From positions 3,474,645-3,538,644 of the forward strand of contig NZ_CM007717.1 of NCBI RefSeq assembly GCF_002019855.1: a stretch of DNA of 64,000 bases. Direction: 5' to 3'. Both the position numbers and the translations under genes were made by a program. Of this stretch, positions 33,269 through 42,424 are shown in pieces (the first letter of the stretch is position 1; each line of letters opens with the position of its first letter). The notes under the pieces were generated by a model, which saw only the letters and a list, made by a program, of their open reading frames with translations, had not been told where the DNA came from and did no database searches. The stretch is from Streptomyces antibioticus (lineage in GTDB: Bacteria > Actinomycetota > Actinomycetes > Streptomycetales > Streptomycetaceae).

Positions 33269-34612
33269 ATGGCGTCGGGCCCGGGGGCCGCGAAGGCCCC
33301 CTCACAACCCTCACGCCGCTCGCGCAGGAGCGTGACCGGTACCCGCAGGAGCGTGGCGGCGCTGTTCCTGCTGCCCGCCCTGGTGCTGCTGGGCGCGCTG
33401 GTGGTCTACCCGATCGGGTACTCGGTCGCGCGCAGCTTCTACGACCAGTCCGGCGACGGCTTCGCGGGCGTCGACAACTACCGGGCCCTGTTCACCGACG
33501 ACGGCATCCGCACCGCGCTCGGGAACAACGTGATCTGGGTGGTGTTCGCGCCGACGGTCGCGACGGCACTCGGGCTGATCTTCGCCGTGCTCACCGAACG
33601 GGTGCGCTGGGGAACGGCGTTCAAGCTGGTCGTCTTCATGCCGATGGCGATCTCCATGCTGGCCGCCGGGATCATCTTCCGGCTGGTGTACGACCAGGAC
33701 CCGGACAAGGGCGTCGCCAACGCGGTGTGGGTGGGCGTGCACGACACGTTCGCCGCGTCGTCGGCGTTCCCGAAGGCGCACCCCGGCCGGGACTCGCCGC
33801 TGGTGGCCGAAGGGGGCGGGTTCGTGACCCGGGAGGCGGTCCGCGCCGGTGATCCGGTGGCGCTGCCGCTGGTCGGGGTCGCCCCGGACGTGATGCCGGA
33901 CGGCGCGAAACGAGCCGTCGCCGCCGCGGCCGAGCCGGGGAAGGTCACCGGCACCACCTGGCAGGACTTCACCCGCGGCAAGGGCGTCGGCACCCCGGGC
34001 GCCCCCGACCCGTCCGAACTCGGCTACCCGGGCATGCGGATCGAGGCGGTCAGGGACGGGAAGGTGGTGGCGTCCACCGAGGCCGCCGCCGACGGCACCT
34101 TCACCCTGCCCGCGGCGGCCGACGGGGCACGGCTGCGGCTGCCCGCGGGGAACTTCGCGGAGCCGTACAACGGCCTGGACTGGCTCGGCCCGTCCCTGGT
34201 CACCCCGGCGATCATCGGCTCGTACATCTGGATGTGGGCCGGGTTCGCGATGGTACTGATCGCGGCGGGGCTGGCCGGGATGCCGCGCGAACTGCTGGAG
34301 GCGGCGCGGGTGGACGGGGCGAACGAGTGGCAGGTGTTCCGCAGGGTCACGGTGCCGCTGCTCGCGCCGGTGCTCGCGGTGGTCGCCGTCACCCTGATGA
34401 TCAATGTGCTGAAGGTCTTCGACCTGGTGTTCATCATCGCGCCCGGCTCCTCGCAGGACGACGCGAACGTGCTCGCGCTGGAGCTGTACCGCAAGGGCTT
34501 CTCGGAGGGCCGTCCCGGCGTGGCGAGCGCGATCGCGGTGTTCCTGCTGCTGCTGGTGATCCCGGTGATGTGGTTCAACGTGCGCAGGCTGCGGCGGGAG
34601 GTGCGGCGATGA
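33269..34612 (+). CDS. CUT1 ABC transporter permease with large extracytoplasmic insert
   Basis: A 447-residue MalF-type permease, about 150 longer than usual. Membrane helices occur at about 29-51, 88-108, 118-140 and 308-335, with two more after the EAA loop ELLEAARVDGANEWQVFRRVTVPLLAP (341-367). The extra sequence (about 155-305) lies outside, between the third and fourth helices. Its end, YPGMRIEAVRDGKVVASTEAAADGTFTLPAAADGARLRLPAGNF, looks like a carboxypeptidase-regulatory/SdrB-like beta-sandwich. This insert may contact the binding protein, like MalF P2 in E. coli although at a different position. It overlaps the next permease by 4 bp. Confidence 0.9.
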   Translation: MASGPGAAKAPSQPSRRSRRSVTGTRRSVAALFLLPALVLLGALVVYPIGYSVARSFYDQSGDGFAGVDNYRALFTDDGIRTALGNNVIWVVFAPTVATALGLIFAVLTERVRWGTAFKLVVFMPMAISMLAAGIIFRLVYDQDPDKGVANAVWVGVHDTFAASSAFPKAHPGRDSPLVAEGGGFVTREAVRAGDPVALPLVGVAPDVMPDGAKRAVAAAAEPGKVTGTTWQDFTRGKGVGTPGAPDPSELGYPGMRIEAVRDGKVVASTEAAADGTFTLPAAADGARLRLPAGNFAEPYNGLDWLGPSLVTPAIIGSYIWMWAGFAMVLIAAGLAGMPRELLEAARVDGANEWQVFRRVTVPLLAPVLAVVAVTLMINVLKVFDLVFIIAPGSSQDDANVLALELYRKGFSEGRPGVASAIAVFLLLLVIPVMWFNVRRLRREVRR

Positions 34613-35451
34613 GGGCGTGGCTGACCGCCAGGGTCAACGGCGGTCTGGTGCGGGTGTTCCTGGTCGTCGTCGGCCTGTTCTGGCTGGTGCCGACGGTCGG
34701 TCTGCTGGTCTCCTCGCTGCGCTCCCCCGAGGACATGGGTGCGAGCGGCTGGTGGACGGTGTTCGAGGAGCCCTCACGGCTCACGGTGGACAACTACCGC
34801 AGGCTCCTGGAGAACGGCGACATCACCGACTCCCTGCTCAACACGGTGGCGATCACCGTGCCGGCGACGGTGCTGGTGGTCGTCGTGGGCGCGCTCGCCG
34901 GGTACGCGTTCGCGTGGATGGAGTTCCCGGGCCGGGACTGGTGGTTCCTCGCGGTGGTGGGGCTCCTGGTGGTGCCGGTACAGGTGGCGCTCATCCCGAT
35001 CGCCGAACTCTTCGGCGACCTCGGCCTGTTCGGCTCCACGCTGGGCGTGGTGCTGTTCCACGTCGGCTTCGGGCTGCCGTTCGCGGTGTTCCTGCTGCGG
35101 AACTTCTTCGCGGAGATCCCGCGCGAACTGCTGGAGGCGGCCCGGCTTGACGGGGCGGGCGAACTGCGGCTGTTCTTCCGGGTGGTGCTGCCGCTGGGCG
35201 GCCCGGCCATCGCCAGCCTGGGCATCTTCCAGTTCCTGTGGGTGTGGAACGACATGCTGGTGGCGCTGGTGTTCAGCGACGCGGGCAGCCAGCCGATCAC
35301 GGTCGCGCTCCAGACGCAGGTCCGCCAGTTCGGCAACAACATCGACGTGCTGGCGCCGGGCGCGTTCCTGTCGATGGTGATCCCGCTGGCCGTGTTCTTC
35401 GCGTTCCAGCGGCAGTTCGTGTCGGGGGTGATGGCCGGAGCGGTCAAGTGA
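34609..35451 (+). CDS. CUT1 ABC transporter permease (MalG-type)
   Basis: A 280-residue permease with six membrane helices and the EAA motif ELLEAARLDGAGELRLFFRVVLPLGGP. The C-terminus FQRQFVSGVMAGAVK matches MalG-type subunits. The ATG at 34609 overlaps the stop of the first permease (ATGA), with GGGAGG 7 nt upstream, so translation is coupled. No ATPase gene follows. In Streptomyces, CUT1 importers commonly share the ATPase MsiK encoded elsewhere, which is likely here. A 12-bp tandem repeat spans its stop codon. Confidence 0.93.
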   Translation: MRAWLTARVNGGLVRVFLVVVGLFWLVPTVGLLVSSLRSPEDMGASGWWTVFEEPSRLTVDNYRRLLENGDITDSLLNTVAITVPATVLVVVVGALAGYAFAWMEFPGRDWWFLAVVGLLVVPVQVALIPIAELFGDLGLFGSTLGVVLFHVGFGLPFAVFLLRNFFAEIPRELLEAARLDGAGELRLFFRVVLPLGGPAIASLGIFQFLWVWNDMLVALVFSDAGSQPITVALQTQVRQFGNNIDVLAPGAFLSMVIPLAVFFAFQRQFVSGVMAGAVK

Positions 35452-35479
35452 GCGGTCGAGTGAGCGGTCGAGTGAGCGG
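35438..35479 (+). repeat. 12-bp tandem repeat across permease stop codon
   Basis: GAGCGGTCAAGT followed by two GAGCGGTCGAGT copies and a partial fourth. The first copy is the last codons of the permease gene and the following ones repeat its end, including the TGA stop. Confidence 0.8.
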
Positions 35480-35626
35480 AGAACAACGAGCCGTGGGGCG
35501 GGCCGGACACCGGCCCGTCCAGCCGCGTTCACCACAGGTCCCCCGAATGCCGTACGAACCGTAACCAAGTCACTCCATCGGCCGTTCCCGGGCAAGGCCC
35601 TGCCCGTGCCGACCCATGGATGTCCC

Positions 35627-37885
35627 TTGCCCAGGTTCAGTGTCATCGTCCCCGTGTACAAGGTTCAGGCGTATCTGCACGAGTGCCTCGCGTCGGTGCT
35701 GGCACAGTCCTACGACGATCTCGAACTGATCGCGGTCGACGACTGCTCGCCGGACGGCTGCGGCGAGATCATCGACGAGTTCGCCGCCCTGGACCCCCGG
35801 GTGACGGCCGTACGGCTGCCGGAGAACGTGGGGCTCGGCCGGGCGCGCAACGCGGGCATCGACCGGGCGAGCGGCGACTACCTGGTGTTCCTGGACTCCG
35901 ACGACACCCTCACCCCGGGCGCGCTGCGGGCGATGGCGGACCGGCTGAAGGAGTCCGGCGACCCGGACGTCCTGGTCTACGACTACGCGCGCACCTACTG
36001 GGACGGCCGGGCCGAGCGCAACAAGGTGGCCGCGCTGCTGACCGAGCAGGGCCCGGTGCCGTTCCGGCTGGAGGACCGCCCGGGGCTGCTGGGGGTGCTG
36101 ATGGTGGCCTGGAACAAGGCGGTGCGGCGGGAGTTCGCCGAGCGCGCCGGGCTGCGGTTCCCGCCGGGCTACTACGAGGACACCCCGTGGACGTATCCGG
36201 TGCTGATGGCCGCCGGGTCGATCGCCACCCTGGACCGGGTGTGCGTGCACTACCGGCAGCGCCGCCGGGGCAGCATCCTGTCGACCACCAGCCGCCGGCA
36301 CTTCGACGTCTTCGACCAGTACGACCGGGTCTTCGCGTTCGTCGGGGAGCGGCCCGCGCTGGCCCGCTGGCGGCCGGTGCTGTTCCAGCGCATGGTCGAC
36401 CACTTCACGACGATCCTCGCCAAGCGGGACCGGCTGCCGCGCGCCGCGCGCGCCGAGTTCCTGCGCCGCGCCCGCGCCCACTACCGGCGCCACCGCGCGC
36501 CCGGCGCGCACATCCCGCGCCGTGCCCGGCTGCGGCACGCGCTGGTCCGGCTGGGCCTGCACCGCACCTACCGGGCCCTCCAGACGGGCATGACGCTGCG
36601 CCGCCGGGCCCTGAAGCTCGGGGCGAAGCTGCGGCGCGCGCTGCGGGCGGCGCTGCTCCAGGCGCACTACCGGGTCCAGCTCCGGCTGCCGCTGCGCGCC
36701 GACCGCGCGGTGTTCTCGGCGTACTGGGGGCGCGGGCACGGCTGCAACCCGGGGGCGCTGGAGGCCGCGTTCCGGGTCTTCGCGCCGCAGGTGCGCACGG
36801 CCTGGGTCGCGGACCCCGAGCACCACGACAGCGTGCCGCCGGGCCCGCGGCGGCTGGCCCCCGGCACGGCCGCCTACTGGACGGCGCTGGCCCGCTCCAA
36901 GTACCTGGTCAACAACGTCAACTTCGACCGGCGGCTGGTCAAGCGGCGCGGGCAGATCCTGGTGCAGACCCAGCACGGCACGCCCCTGAAGCGGATGGGC
37001 CTGGACCTCCAGGAGTACCCGGCGGCCGCGCGCGGCACGGACTTCGCCGAGTTGCTGCGCGGTGTCGACCAGTGGGACTACGTGCTGTCCGCCAACCGTC
37101 ACACCACCCTGACCTGGGAGCGCGTCTACCCCGGCGCCTACCGGACGCTGGAGTACGGCTATCCGCGCAACGACGTCTTCCAGCGGGCGACCGCCGCCGA
37201 CGTGGCCCGGCTGCGGGAGTCCCTCGGCATCCCCCGCGACACCGTCGCGATCCTGTACGCGCCGACCCACCGCGACTACCGCCGCACCCAGCGGGCCGCC
37301 CTGGACCTGGAGCGGGTGCTGCGCAAGCTGGGCCCGCGGTTCGTGGTGCTGGCGCGCGCCCACTACTGGCAGGGCGCCCCGCTGGCCCGGCCGGTGCCGG
37401 GGGTGATCGACGTCAGCGGCCATCCGAGCGTGGAGTCGCTCGCGCTCGCCTCGGACGCGCTGGTCACCGACTACTCGTCGATCATGTTCGACTACGCCAA
37501 CCTGGACCGCCCGATCGTCATCCACCGTGACGACCGGGAGGCGTACGAGGCGGCCCGCGGCACCTGCTTCGACCTGGCGTCCTGCCCGCCGGGCGTGATG
37601 GTGCGCACCGAGGACGAACTGATCGACGTGTTCGCCACCGGGCACTGGCAGGGCTCGCTCTCGGCCCGGCTGCGCACGGTGTTCCGTGAGCGGTTCTGCC
37701 CCTGGGACGACGGGCGGGCCGCCGAGCGGGTGGTGCGCCGGGTGGTGCTGGGCGAGACCGAACCGCCCGCGGTGGTGCCCCTGGCCGAGCGGCGCCCGGT
37801 GCCGTCGGCGGCGGGCCCCGGCCGCTCGCCCGTCACCACGGTCCCGCAGCCTTCCGGCTCGTTCCCCGTCACCGACAGCCTCTGA
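35627..37885 (+). CDS. GT2 glycosyltransferase - CDP-glycerol glycerophosphotransferase fusion (copy 1)
   Basis: A 752-residue two-domain enzyme. Residues 1-220 are a GT2 domain (PRFSVIVPVYKVQAYLHECL, AVDDCSPDG with DD at 38-39, FLDSDDTLTPGAL). A basic link of about 120 residues leads to a TagB/TagF-like CDP-glycerol phosphotransferase domain from about 360: VQTQHGTPLKRM (His450), YAPTHRD, VTDYSSIMFDYANLDRPIV. Such fusions build teichoic-acid-like wall glycopolymers. I chose the TTG at 35627 because it aligns exactly with the starts of the two following paralogues; a GTG at 35606 is an alternative. First of three tandem copies. Confidence 0.88.
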   Translation: MPRFSVIVPVYKVQAYLHECLASVLAQSYDDLELIAVDDCSPDGCGEIIDEFAALDPRVTAVRLPENVGLGRARNAGIDRASGDYLVFLDSDDTLTPGALRAMADRLKESGDPDVLVYDYARTYWDGRAERNKVAALLTEQGPVPFRLEDRPGLLGVLMVAWNKAVRREFAERAGLRFPPGYYEDTPWTYPVLMAAGSIATLDRVCVHYRQRRRGSILSTTSRRHFDVFDQYDRVFAFVGERPALARWRPVLFQRMVDHFTTILAKRDRLPRAARAEFLRRARAHYRRHRAPGAHIPRRARLRHALVRLGLHRTYRALQTGMTLRRRALKLGAKLRRALRAALLQAHYRVQLRLPLRADRAVFSAYWGRGHGCNPGALEAAFRVFAPQVRTAWVADPEHHDSVPPGPRRLAPGTAAYWTALARSKYLVNNVNFDRRLVKRRGQILVQTQHGTPLKRMGLDLQEYPAAARGTDFAELLRGVDQWDYVLSANRHTTLTWERVYPGAYRTLEYGYPRNDVFQRATAADVARLRESLGIPRDTVAILYAPTHRDYRRTQRAALDLERVLRKLGPRFVVLARAHYWQGAPLARPVPGVIDVSGHPSVESLALASDALVTDYSSIMFDYANLDRPIVIHRDDREAYEAARGTCFDLASCPPGVMVRTEDELIDVFATGHWQGSLSARLRTVFRERFCPWDDGRAAERVVRRVVLGETEPPAVVPLAERRPVPSAAGPGRSPVTTVPQPSGSFPVTDSL

Positions 37886-37994
37886 ACGCCGTTTGCCCTA
37901 CCGGGAGTTGTCCCCCGCCGGTGAACAGCGGCGGTACGGGCCGCGAGCACCGGCCGTGAGCACCGGTCATGAGCACAGACAGAGAAAGAGCAGT

Positions 37995-40199
37995 ATGCCC
38001 CGCTTCAGCATCATCGTCCCGTCCCATGGGGTCGCGGGCCGGCTGTCCCTGGCGCTGGACTCCGTCCTCGCCCAGTCCTTCGGCGACTTCGAGCTGATCC
38101 CGGTCACCGACGCGCCCGGCGCCCCGGCCGCCGCCGTGGCCGCCGGGTACGTCGGCCGGGACGCGCGGGTCCGGCCCGTGCACTCGCCGCCGTCGGCGGG
38201 CCTGGCCGGGGCGCGCACCACCGGCCTGCGGGCGGCGACCGGCGCCTACCTGCTGTTCCTCGACGGCGACGATCTGCTCGCACCGGGCGCCCTGACCGCC
38301 CTGGACGCCCGGCTGACCGCCACCGGCGACGTGGACGTGCTGCACTTCGAGCACGAGCGCGTCCCGTGGTGGGAGGGCGAGCCCACCAACCCCGCCGCCC
38401 CGCTGCTGGCGAGGGCGCCGAAGGGCGCGTTCTCCCCGCTGGAGGCGCCGGAACTGACCGGCGTCCAGCTTCCCGCCTGGAGCGCCGCCTACCGCCGCGC
38501 CTTCCTCGCCGAGCACGAACTGACCTTCCCCGACGGCCACTTCACCGACCTGGGCTTTAGCGGTCTGGCCGCCCTGCATGCCTCCCGGGTCACGGTGGCG
38601 CGCACGGTCGTCGTACGGCATCTGCTGCGGCGGCAGGGCGGCCGGCTGAACCGGCCCGGCGTGCACCACGCCGAACTCCTGGACAGAGTCGAGGAGTTGA
38701 TGGGGCGGGCGGCCGAACGGGAGCTGTCCGCCGCCCGGTCGGGGGCGCTGTTCGAGCAGCTCTTCGCCCTCGTCCTGAAGACGGCCGCGCATCCGGCCCG
38801 GCTGCCGGGGCGGACGCGGCGGGCGTTCTTCCGGCGGGCGGCCCGGCTGTACCGCACGCACCGCCCGGCGGGTTTCCGCAGGCCGGGCGGGAGTCTCGGG
38901 GTGCAGCACCGGCTGCTCGCGGCGGGCGCGTACACGGCGTTCCGGGCGCTGCGCGGCGCCAACCGGGCGGCGTCGGCGGCCGTCGAGCGGATCCCGCGCC
39001 CCCGGGGACTGCGCACCCGGCTGTACTACCGGCGCCAACTGCGCCGCCCGCTGGACCCGTCGCTCGCCGTGTTCTGCGCCTACTGGGGCCGCGGCTACGC
39101 GTGCAGCCCGGCGGCGATCCACGCCAGGGCCGCCGAACTCGCCCCGCACATCCGGTCGGTGTTCCTCGTCGAGCCCGGCCAGGAGCGCACCCTGCCGGAC
39201 GGTGTCGACCACGCCGTGATCGGCAGCCGCCGCGCCTGGCAGGTTCTGGCCCGCGCCACGTATCTGGTCAACAACGCCAACTTCGCGGAGGGCGTGGTGA
39301 AGCGGGAGGGCAGTGTGCATGTGCAGACCCAGCACGGCACCCCGCTGAAGAAGATGGGCGTGGACCAGTCGACGTACCCGGTGGTGGCCGCCGCGACCGG
39401 CTCCTTCACCAAACTCCTGGGCCGCGTGGACCGGTGGGACTACAACCTGTCCTCCAACACCCACTCCACCCAGATGTGGGAGCGCGCCTTCCCCGGCCGC
39501 TACGAGCATCTGGAGTACGGCTATCCGCGCAACGACGTCTTCTACACGGCGACCGCCGACGACGTGGCCCGGATCCGGCAGGAGCTGGGCGTGCCCGAGG
39601 GGAAGACGGCGGTGCTGTACGCGCCGACCCACCGCGACTGGGCGACCGGCTTCGAGACCGGCCTCGACCTGGACGCCTTCTGCGAGGCGGCCGGCGAGGA
39701 CGTCGTCGTCCTGCTGCGGGCGCACTACTTCTACGACCGGGGAACCCGGCGCGGCAGCGGCCGGATCATCGACGTCACCGCGCACCGCTCCTCCGAGGAC
39801 GTCTGTCTGGCCGCCGACGCGCTGATCACCGACTACTCGTCGATCATGTTCGACTACGCCAACCTGGACCGCCCGATCGTGGTGTACGCCGACGACTGGG
39901 ACGTCTACACCGAGACCCGCGGCGTGTACTTCGACCTGATGGCCGCCCCGCCGGGCCCGGTCGCCCGCACCCCCGGGGAGCTGGCGCGGATCTTCGCCGA
40001 CGGCTCATGGGCCGCGGCCGCCTCCCGGGAGCTGCGGGCCGCGTTCCGTGAGCGGTTCTGCCAGTTCGACGACGGGCGGGCCGCCGAGCGCGTGGTGCGC
40101 CGGGTGCTGCTCGGCGAACCCCCGGAGGCGCTGCCGCCCGTGCGGCCGCTCGCCGAGCGCGTCCCGGCCCCCGCCGCCTCCACCCTCGTAAGGAGCTGA
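37995..40199 (+). CDS. GT2 - CDP-glycerol glycerophosphotransferase fusion (copy 2, altered GT2 site)
   Basis: A 734-residue paralogue of the preceding protein, starting MPRFSIIVPSHGV. The C-terminal TagF-like domain is intact (VQTQHGTPLKKM with His447, YAPTHRDW, ITDYSSIMFDYANLDRPIVVYADDWD). In the N-terminal GT2 domain the nucleotide-binding DDxS motif of copies 1 and 3 is replaced by VTDAPGAP, while the later LFLDGDD is kept, so sugar transfer may be lost or altered. The ATG at 37995 is preceded by a modest purine-rich site. It lies 109 bp after copy 1 and 8 bp before copy 3, forming one operon. Confidence 0.88.
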   Translation: MPRFSIIVPSHGVAGRLSLALDSVLAQSFGDFELIPVTDAPGAPAAAVAAGYVGRDARVRPVHSPPSAGLAGARTTGLRAATGAYLLFLDGDDLLAPGALTALDARLTATGDVDVLHFEHERVPWWEGEPTNPAAPLLARAPKGAFSPLEAPELTGVQLPAWSAAYRRAFLAEHELTFPDGHFTDLGFSGLAALHASRVTVARTVVVRHLLRRQGGRLNRPGVHHAELLDRVEELMGRAAERELSAARSGALFEQLFALVLKTAAHPARLPGRTRRAFFRRAARLYRTHRPAGFRRPGGSLGVQHRLLAAGAYTAFRALRGANRAASAAVERIPRPRGLRTRLYYRRQLRRPLDPSLAVFCAYWGRGYACSPAAIHARAAELAPHIRSVFLVEPGQERTLPDGVDHAVIGSRRAWQVLARATYLVNNANFAEGVVKREGSVHVQTQHGTPLKKMGVDQSTYPVVAAATGSFTKLLGRVDRWDYNLSSNTHSTQMWERAFPGRYEHLEYGYPRNDVFYTATADDVARIRQELGVPEGKTAVLYAPTHRDWATGFETGLDLDAFCEAAGEDVVVLLRAHYFYDRGTRRGSGRIIDVTAHRSSEDVCLAADALITDYSSIMFDYANLDRPIVVYADDWDVYTETRGVYFDLMAAPPGPVARTPGELARIFADGSWAAAASRELRAAFRERFCQFDDGRAAERVVRRVLLGEPPEALPPVRPLAERVPAPAASTLVRS

Positions 40200-40207
40200 A
40201 CCCCGCA

Positions 40208-42424
40208 GTGCCCCGCTTCAGCATCATCGTGCCCTGCTTCAAGGTGCAGGGCTTCCTGCGCGAGTGTCTCGACTCACTCCTCGACCAGTCCTACCGGGAC
40301 TTCGAGGTGATCGCCGTCGACGACCGCTCGCCCGACGGCTGCGGCGCGATCCTCGACGAGTTCGCGGCCCGCGACGAGCGCGTCCGGGTGCTGCACCTGC
40401 CGGAGAACGTCGGCCTCGGCCGGGCCCGCAACGCGGGAATGCCGCTCGCCACCGGCGACTACCTGTTCTTCCTGGACAGCGACGACACGCTCACCCCGGG
40501 CGCGCTGCGGGCGATCGCCGACCGGCTGGCCGAGGCCGGCGACCCGGACGTGCTGGTCTTCGACTACGCGCGCACCTACTGGTGGGGCGGCACCCGCCGC
40601 AACGCGCTCGCGCACCTGCTGACCGACGTCGGCGCGGACCCGTTCACGGCCGCCGAGCACCCGGAGATCCTCGATCTGCTGATGGTCGTGTGGAACAAGG
40701 TCTACCGCCGGGACTTCGTCGAGGAGAACGGCTTCGCCTTCCCGCCGGGCTACTACGAGGACACCCCCTGGACGTTCCCGGTCATGCTGAGCGCGCGGCG
40801 GATCGCCACCCTGGACCGGATCTGCCTCAACTACCGCCAGCGCCGGCAGGGCAACATCCTGTCCACCACCAGCCGTAAGCACTTCGACATCCACGACCAG
40901 TACGCGCGGGTCTTCGCGTTCGTCGACGACCGCCCCGAACTGGCCGGCTGGCGGCCCTGTCTGCACCGCAAGATGGGCGAGCACTGTCTGGACATCCTCG
41001 CCAAGCCGGACCGGCTGCCGCCGTCCGACAAGGGCGAGTTCTTCCGCCGCACGGTCGAGATGTTCCGCGCCCACCGGCCCGCGGGCGAGCCGGTGCCCGC
41101 CGAACTGCGGGCGCTGACGGGCGGCTGGGCGGCCTACCGGGTGCGGCGGCGGGCCGGGCGGGCCGGACGCGAACTCGCCCGGCGCGGCGCGCTGCTGCGC
41201 GGGGCGGCCGGCGGGCGGGCGCGCCGGGCCGCGGACGCGGTGCACGCGCGCCGGCCGCTGGACCCGCGGCTCGTGGTGTACTCGGCGTTCTCGCACCGGG
41301 GCGTGCTCGGCGACCCCGGCGCGATCTACCGCGCGGCCCGGGAGATCGCCCCGGAGCTGCGCGGGGTGTGGGTGGTGCGGGACGAGGAGACGGCCGCGCT
41401 GCTCCCGGACGACGTCGAGCACGTCCTGCTCGACTCCCCCGCGTACCGGCGGATCACCGCGCGGGCCGGGTTCTTCGTCAACAACGTCAACTGGCCGGGC
41501 TCGCTGGCCAAACGCCCCGGCAGCGTCCACATCCACACCCACCAGGGCACCCCGCTGAAGTACATGGCCGCCGATCTGCTCCAGCGACCCGGCGGCCGGT
41601 TCGGCGTGGACGTGCCGCAGATGCTGCGCCGCGCCGACCGCTGGGACCACAGCCTGGTCGCCAACCGGCACTCGGAGCTGGTGTGGGAGCGGGCCTATCC
41701 GTGCCATTTCGCGTCGGCGCGCACGGGCAGCCCGCGCAACGACGTCCTGGTGACGGCGGACGCGCGGGCGACGGCGGCGGCGCGCGCCCGGCTGGGCGTC
41801 CCGGACGGCCACACCGTGGTGCTGTACGCGCCGACGCGCCGTGAGTACGTGCGGGGCGGGCACGTCGACCGGATCGACCTGGCGCGGCTGGCCGCCGACC
41901 TCGGCGAGGGCCACACCCTGGTCGTCCGGCTGCATCCGTCGCTGGCGACCGGGCCCGCGCGCGGGGCGGGCCTGTCGGAGCTGCATCGGCGCGGGGTGCT
42001 GATCGACGCCACCGACGCGCCGCACGTCGAGGAGGTGATGCTCGCCTCCGACGTGCTGGTCACCGACTACTCGGCCCTGATGTTCGACTACGCCAACCTG
42101 GACCGGCCGATCGTGGTGCACGCCGACGACTGGGAGGCGTACCGGGCCAGCCGGGGCGCCTATTTCGACATCACCGCCGAGCCGCCGGGCCATGTCTCGC
42201 GCACCTACCGCGAACTGGCCTGGCTGCTGGCCTCGGGCAGTTGGCGCGACGAGGACTCCACCCGGCTGCGGGCCGCCTTCCGCGAGCGGTTCTGCGCCTA
42301 CGACGACGGCCGCGCCGCCGAGCGTGTCGTACGGCGGCTGCTGCTGGGCGAGACCGGGGCGGAGGGGGGCGCGGCGGCGGTGCCGGGTCCCGCGACGGCA
42401 CGCGACCTGCTCACCTCCACATGA
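40208..42424 (+). CDS. GT2 - CDP-glycerol glycerophosphotransferase fusion (copy 3, altered HGTP site)
   Basis: A 738-residue third paralogue, GTG start, with AAGGAG 11 nt upstream in the end of copy 2. The GT2 domain is canonical and very close to copy 1 (PRFSIIVPCFKVQGFLRECL, AVDDRSPDGCGAIL, FLDSDDTLTPGAL). In the CDP-glycerol domain the otherwise fixed HGTP reads HQGTP (THQGTPLKYM), putting Gln446 where copies 1 and 2 have the essential His, although His445 is adjacent. The rest is conserved (YAPTRREY, VTDYSALMFDYANLDRPIVVHADDWE). It overlaps the next gene by 4 bp (ATGA). Confidence 0.88.
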   Translation: MPRFSIIVPCFKVQGFLRECLDSLLDQSYRDFEVIAVDDRSPDGCGAILDEFAARDERVRVLHLPENVGLGRARNAGMPLATGDYLFFLDSDDTLTPGALRAIADRLAEAGDPDVLVFDYARTYWWGGTRRNALAHLLTDVGADPFTAAEHPEILDLLMVVWNKVYRRDFVEENGFAFPPGYYEDTPWTFPVMLSARRIATLDRICLNYRQRRQGNILSTTSRKHFDIHDQYARVFAFVDDRPELAGWRPCLHRKMGEHCLDILAKPDRLPPSDKGEFFRRTVEMFRAHRPAGEPVPAELRALTGGWAAYRVRRRAGRAGRELARRGALLRGAAGGRARRAADAVHARRPLDPRLVVYSAFSHRGVLGDPGAIYRAAREIAPELRGVWVVRDEETAALLPDDVEHVLLDSPAYRRITARAGFFVNNVNWPGSLAKRPGSVHIHTHQGTPLKYMAADLLQRPGGRFGVDVPQMLRRADRWDHSLVANRHSELVWERAYPCHFASARTGSPRNDVLVTADARATAAARARLGVPDGHTVVLYAPTRREYVRGGHVDRIDLARLAADLGEGHTLVVRLHPSLATGPARGAGLSELHRRGVLIDATDAPHVEEVMLASDVLVTDYSALMFDYANLDRPIVVHADDWEAYRASRGAYFDITAEPPGHVSRTYRELAWLLASGSWRDEDSTRLRAAFRERFCAYDDGRAAERVVRRLLLGETGAEGGAAAVPGPATARDLLTST

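Noticed and set aside
35570..37645. A 691-codon minus-strand open frame, with similar ones opposite copies 2 and 3
   Set aside because: Antisense shadows of the GT2-CDP-glycerol transferase genes; the similarity between them only reflects the paralogy of the real genes.
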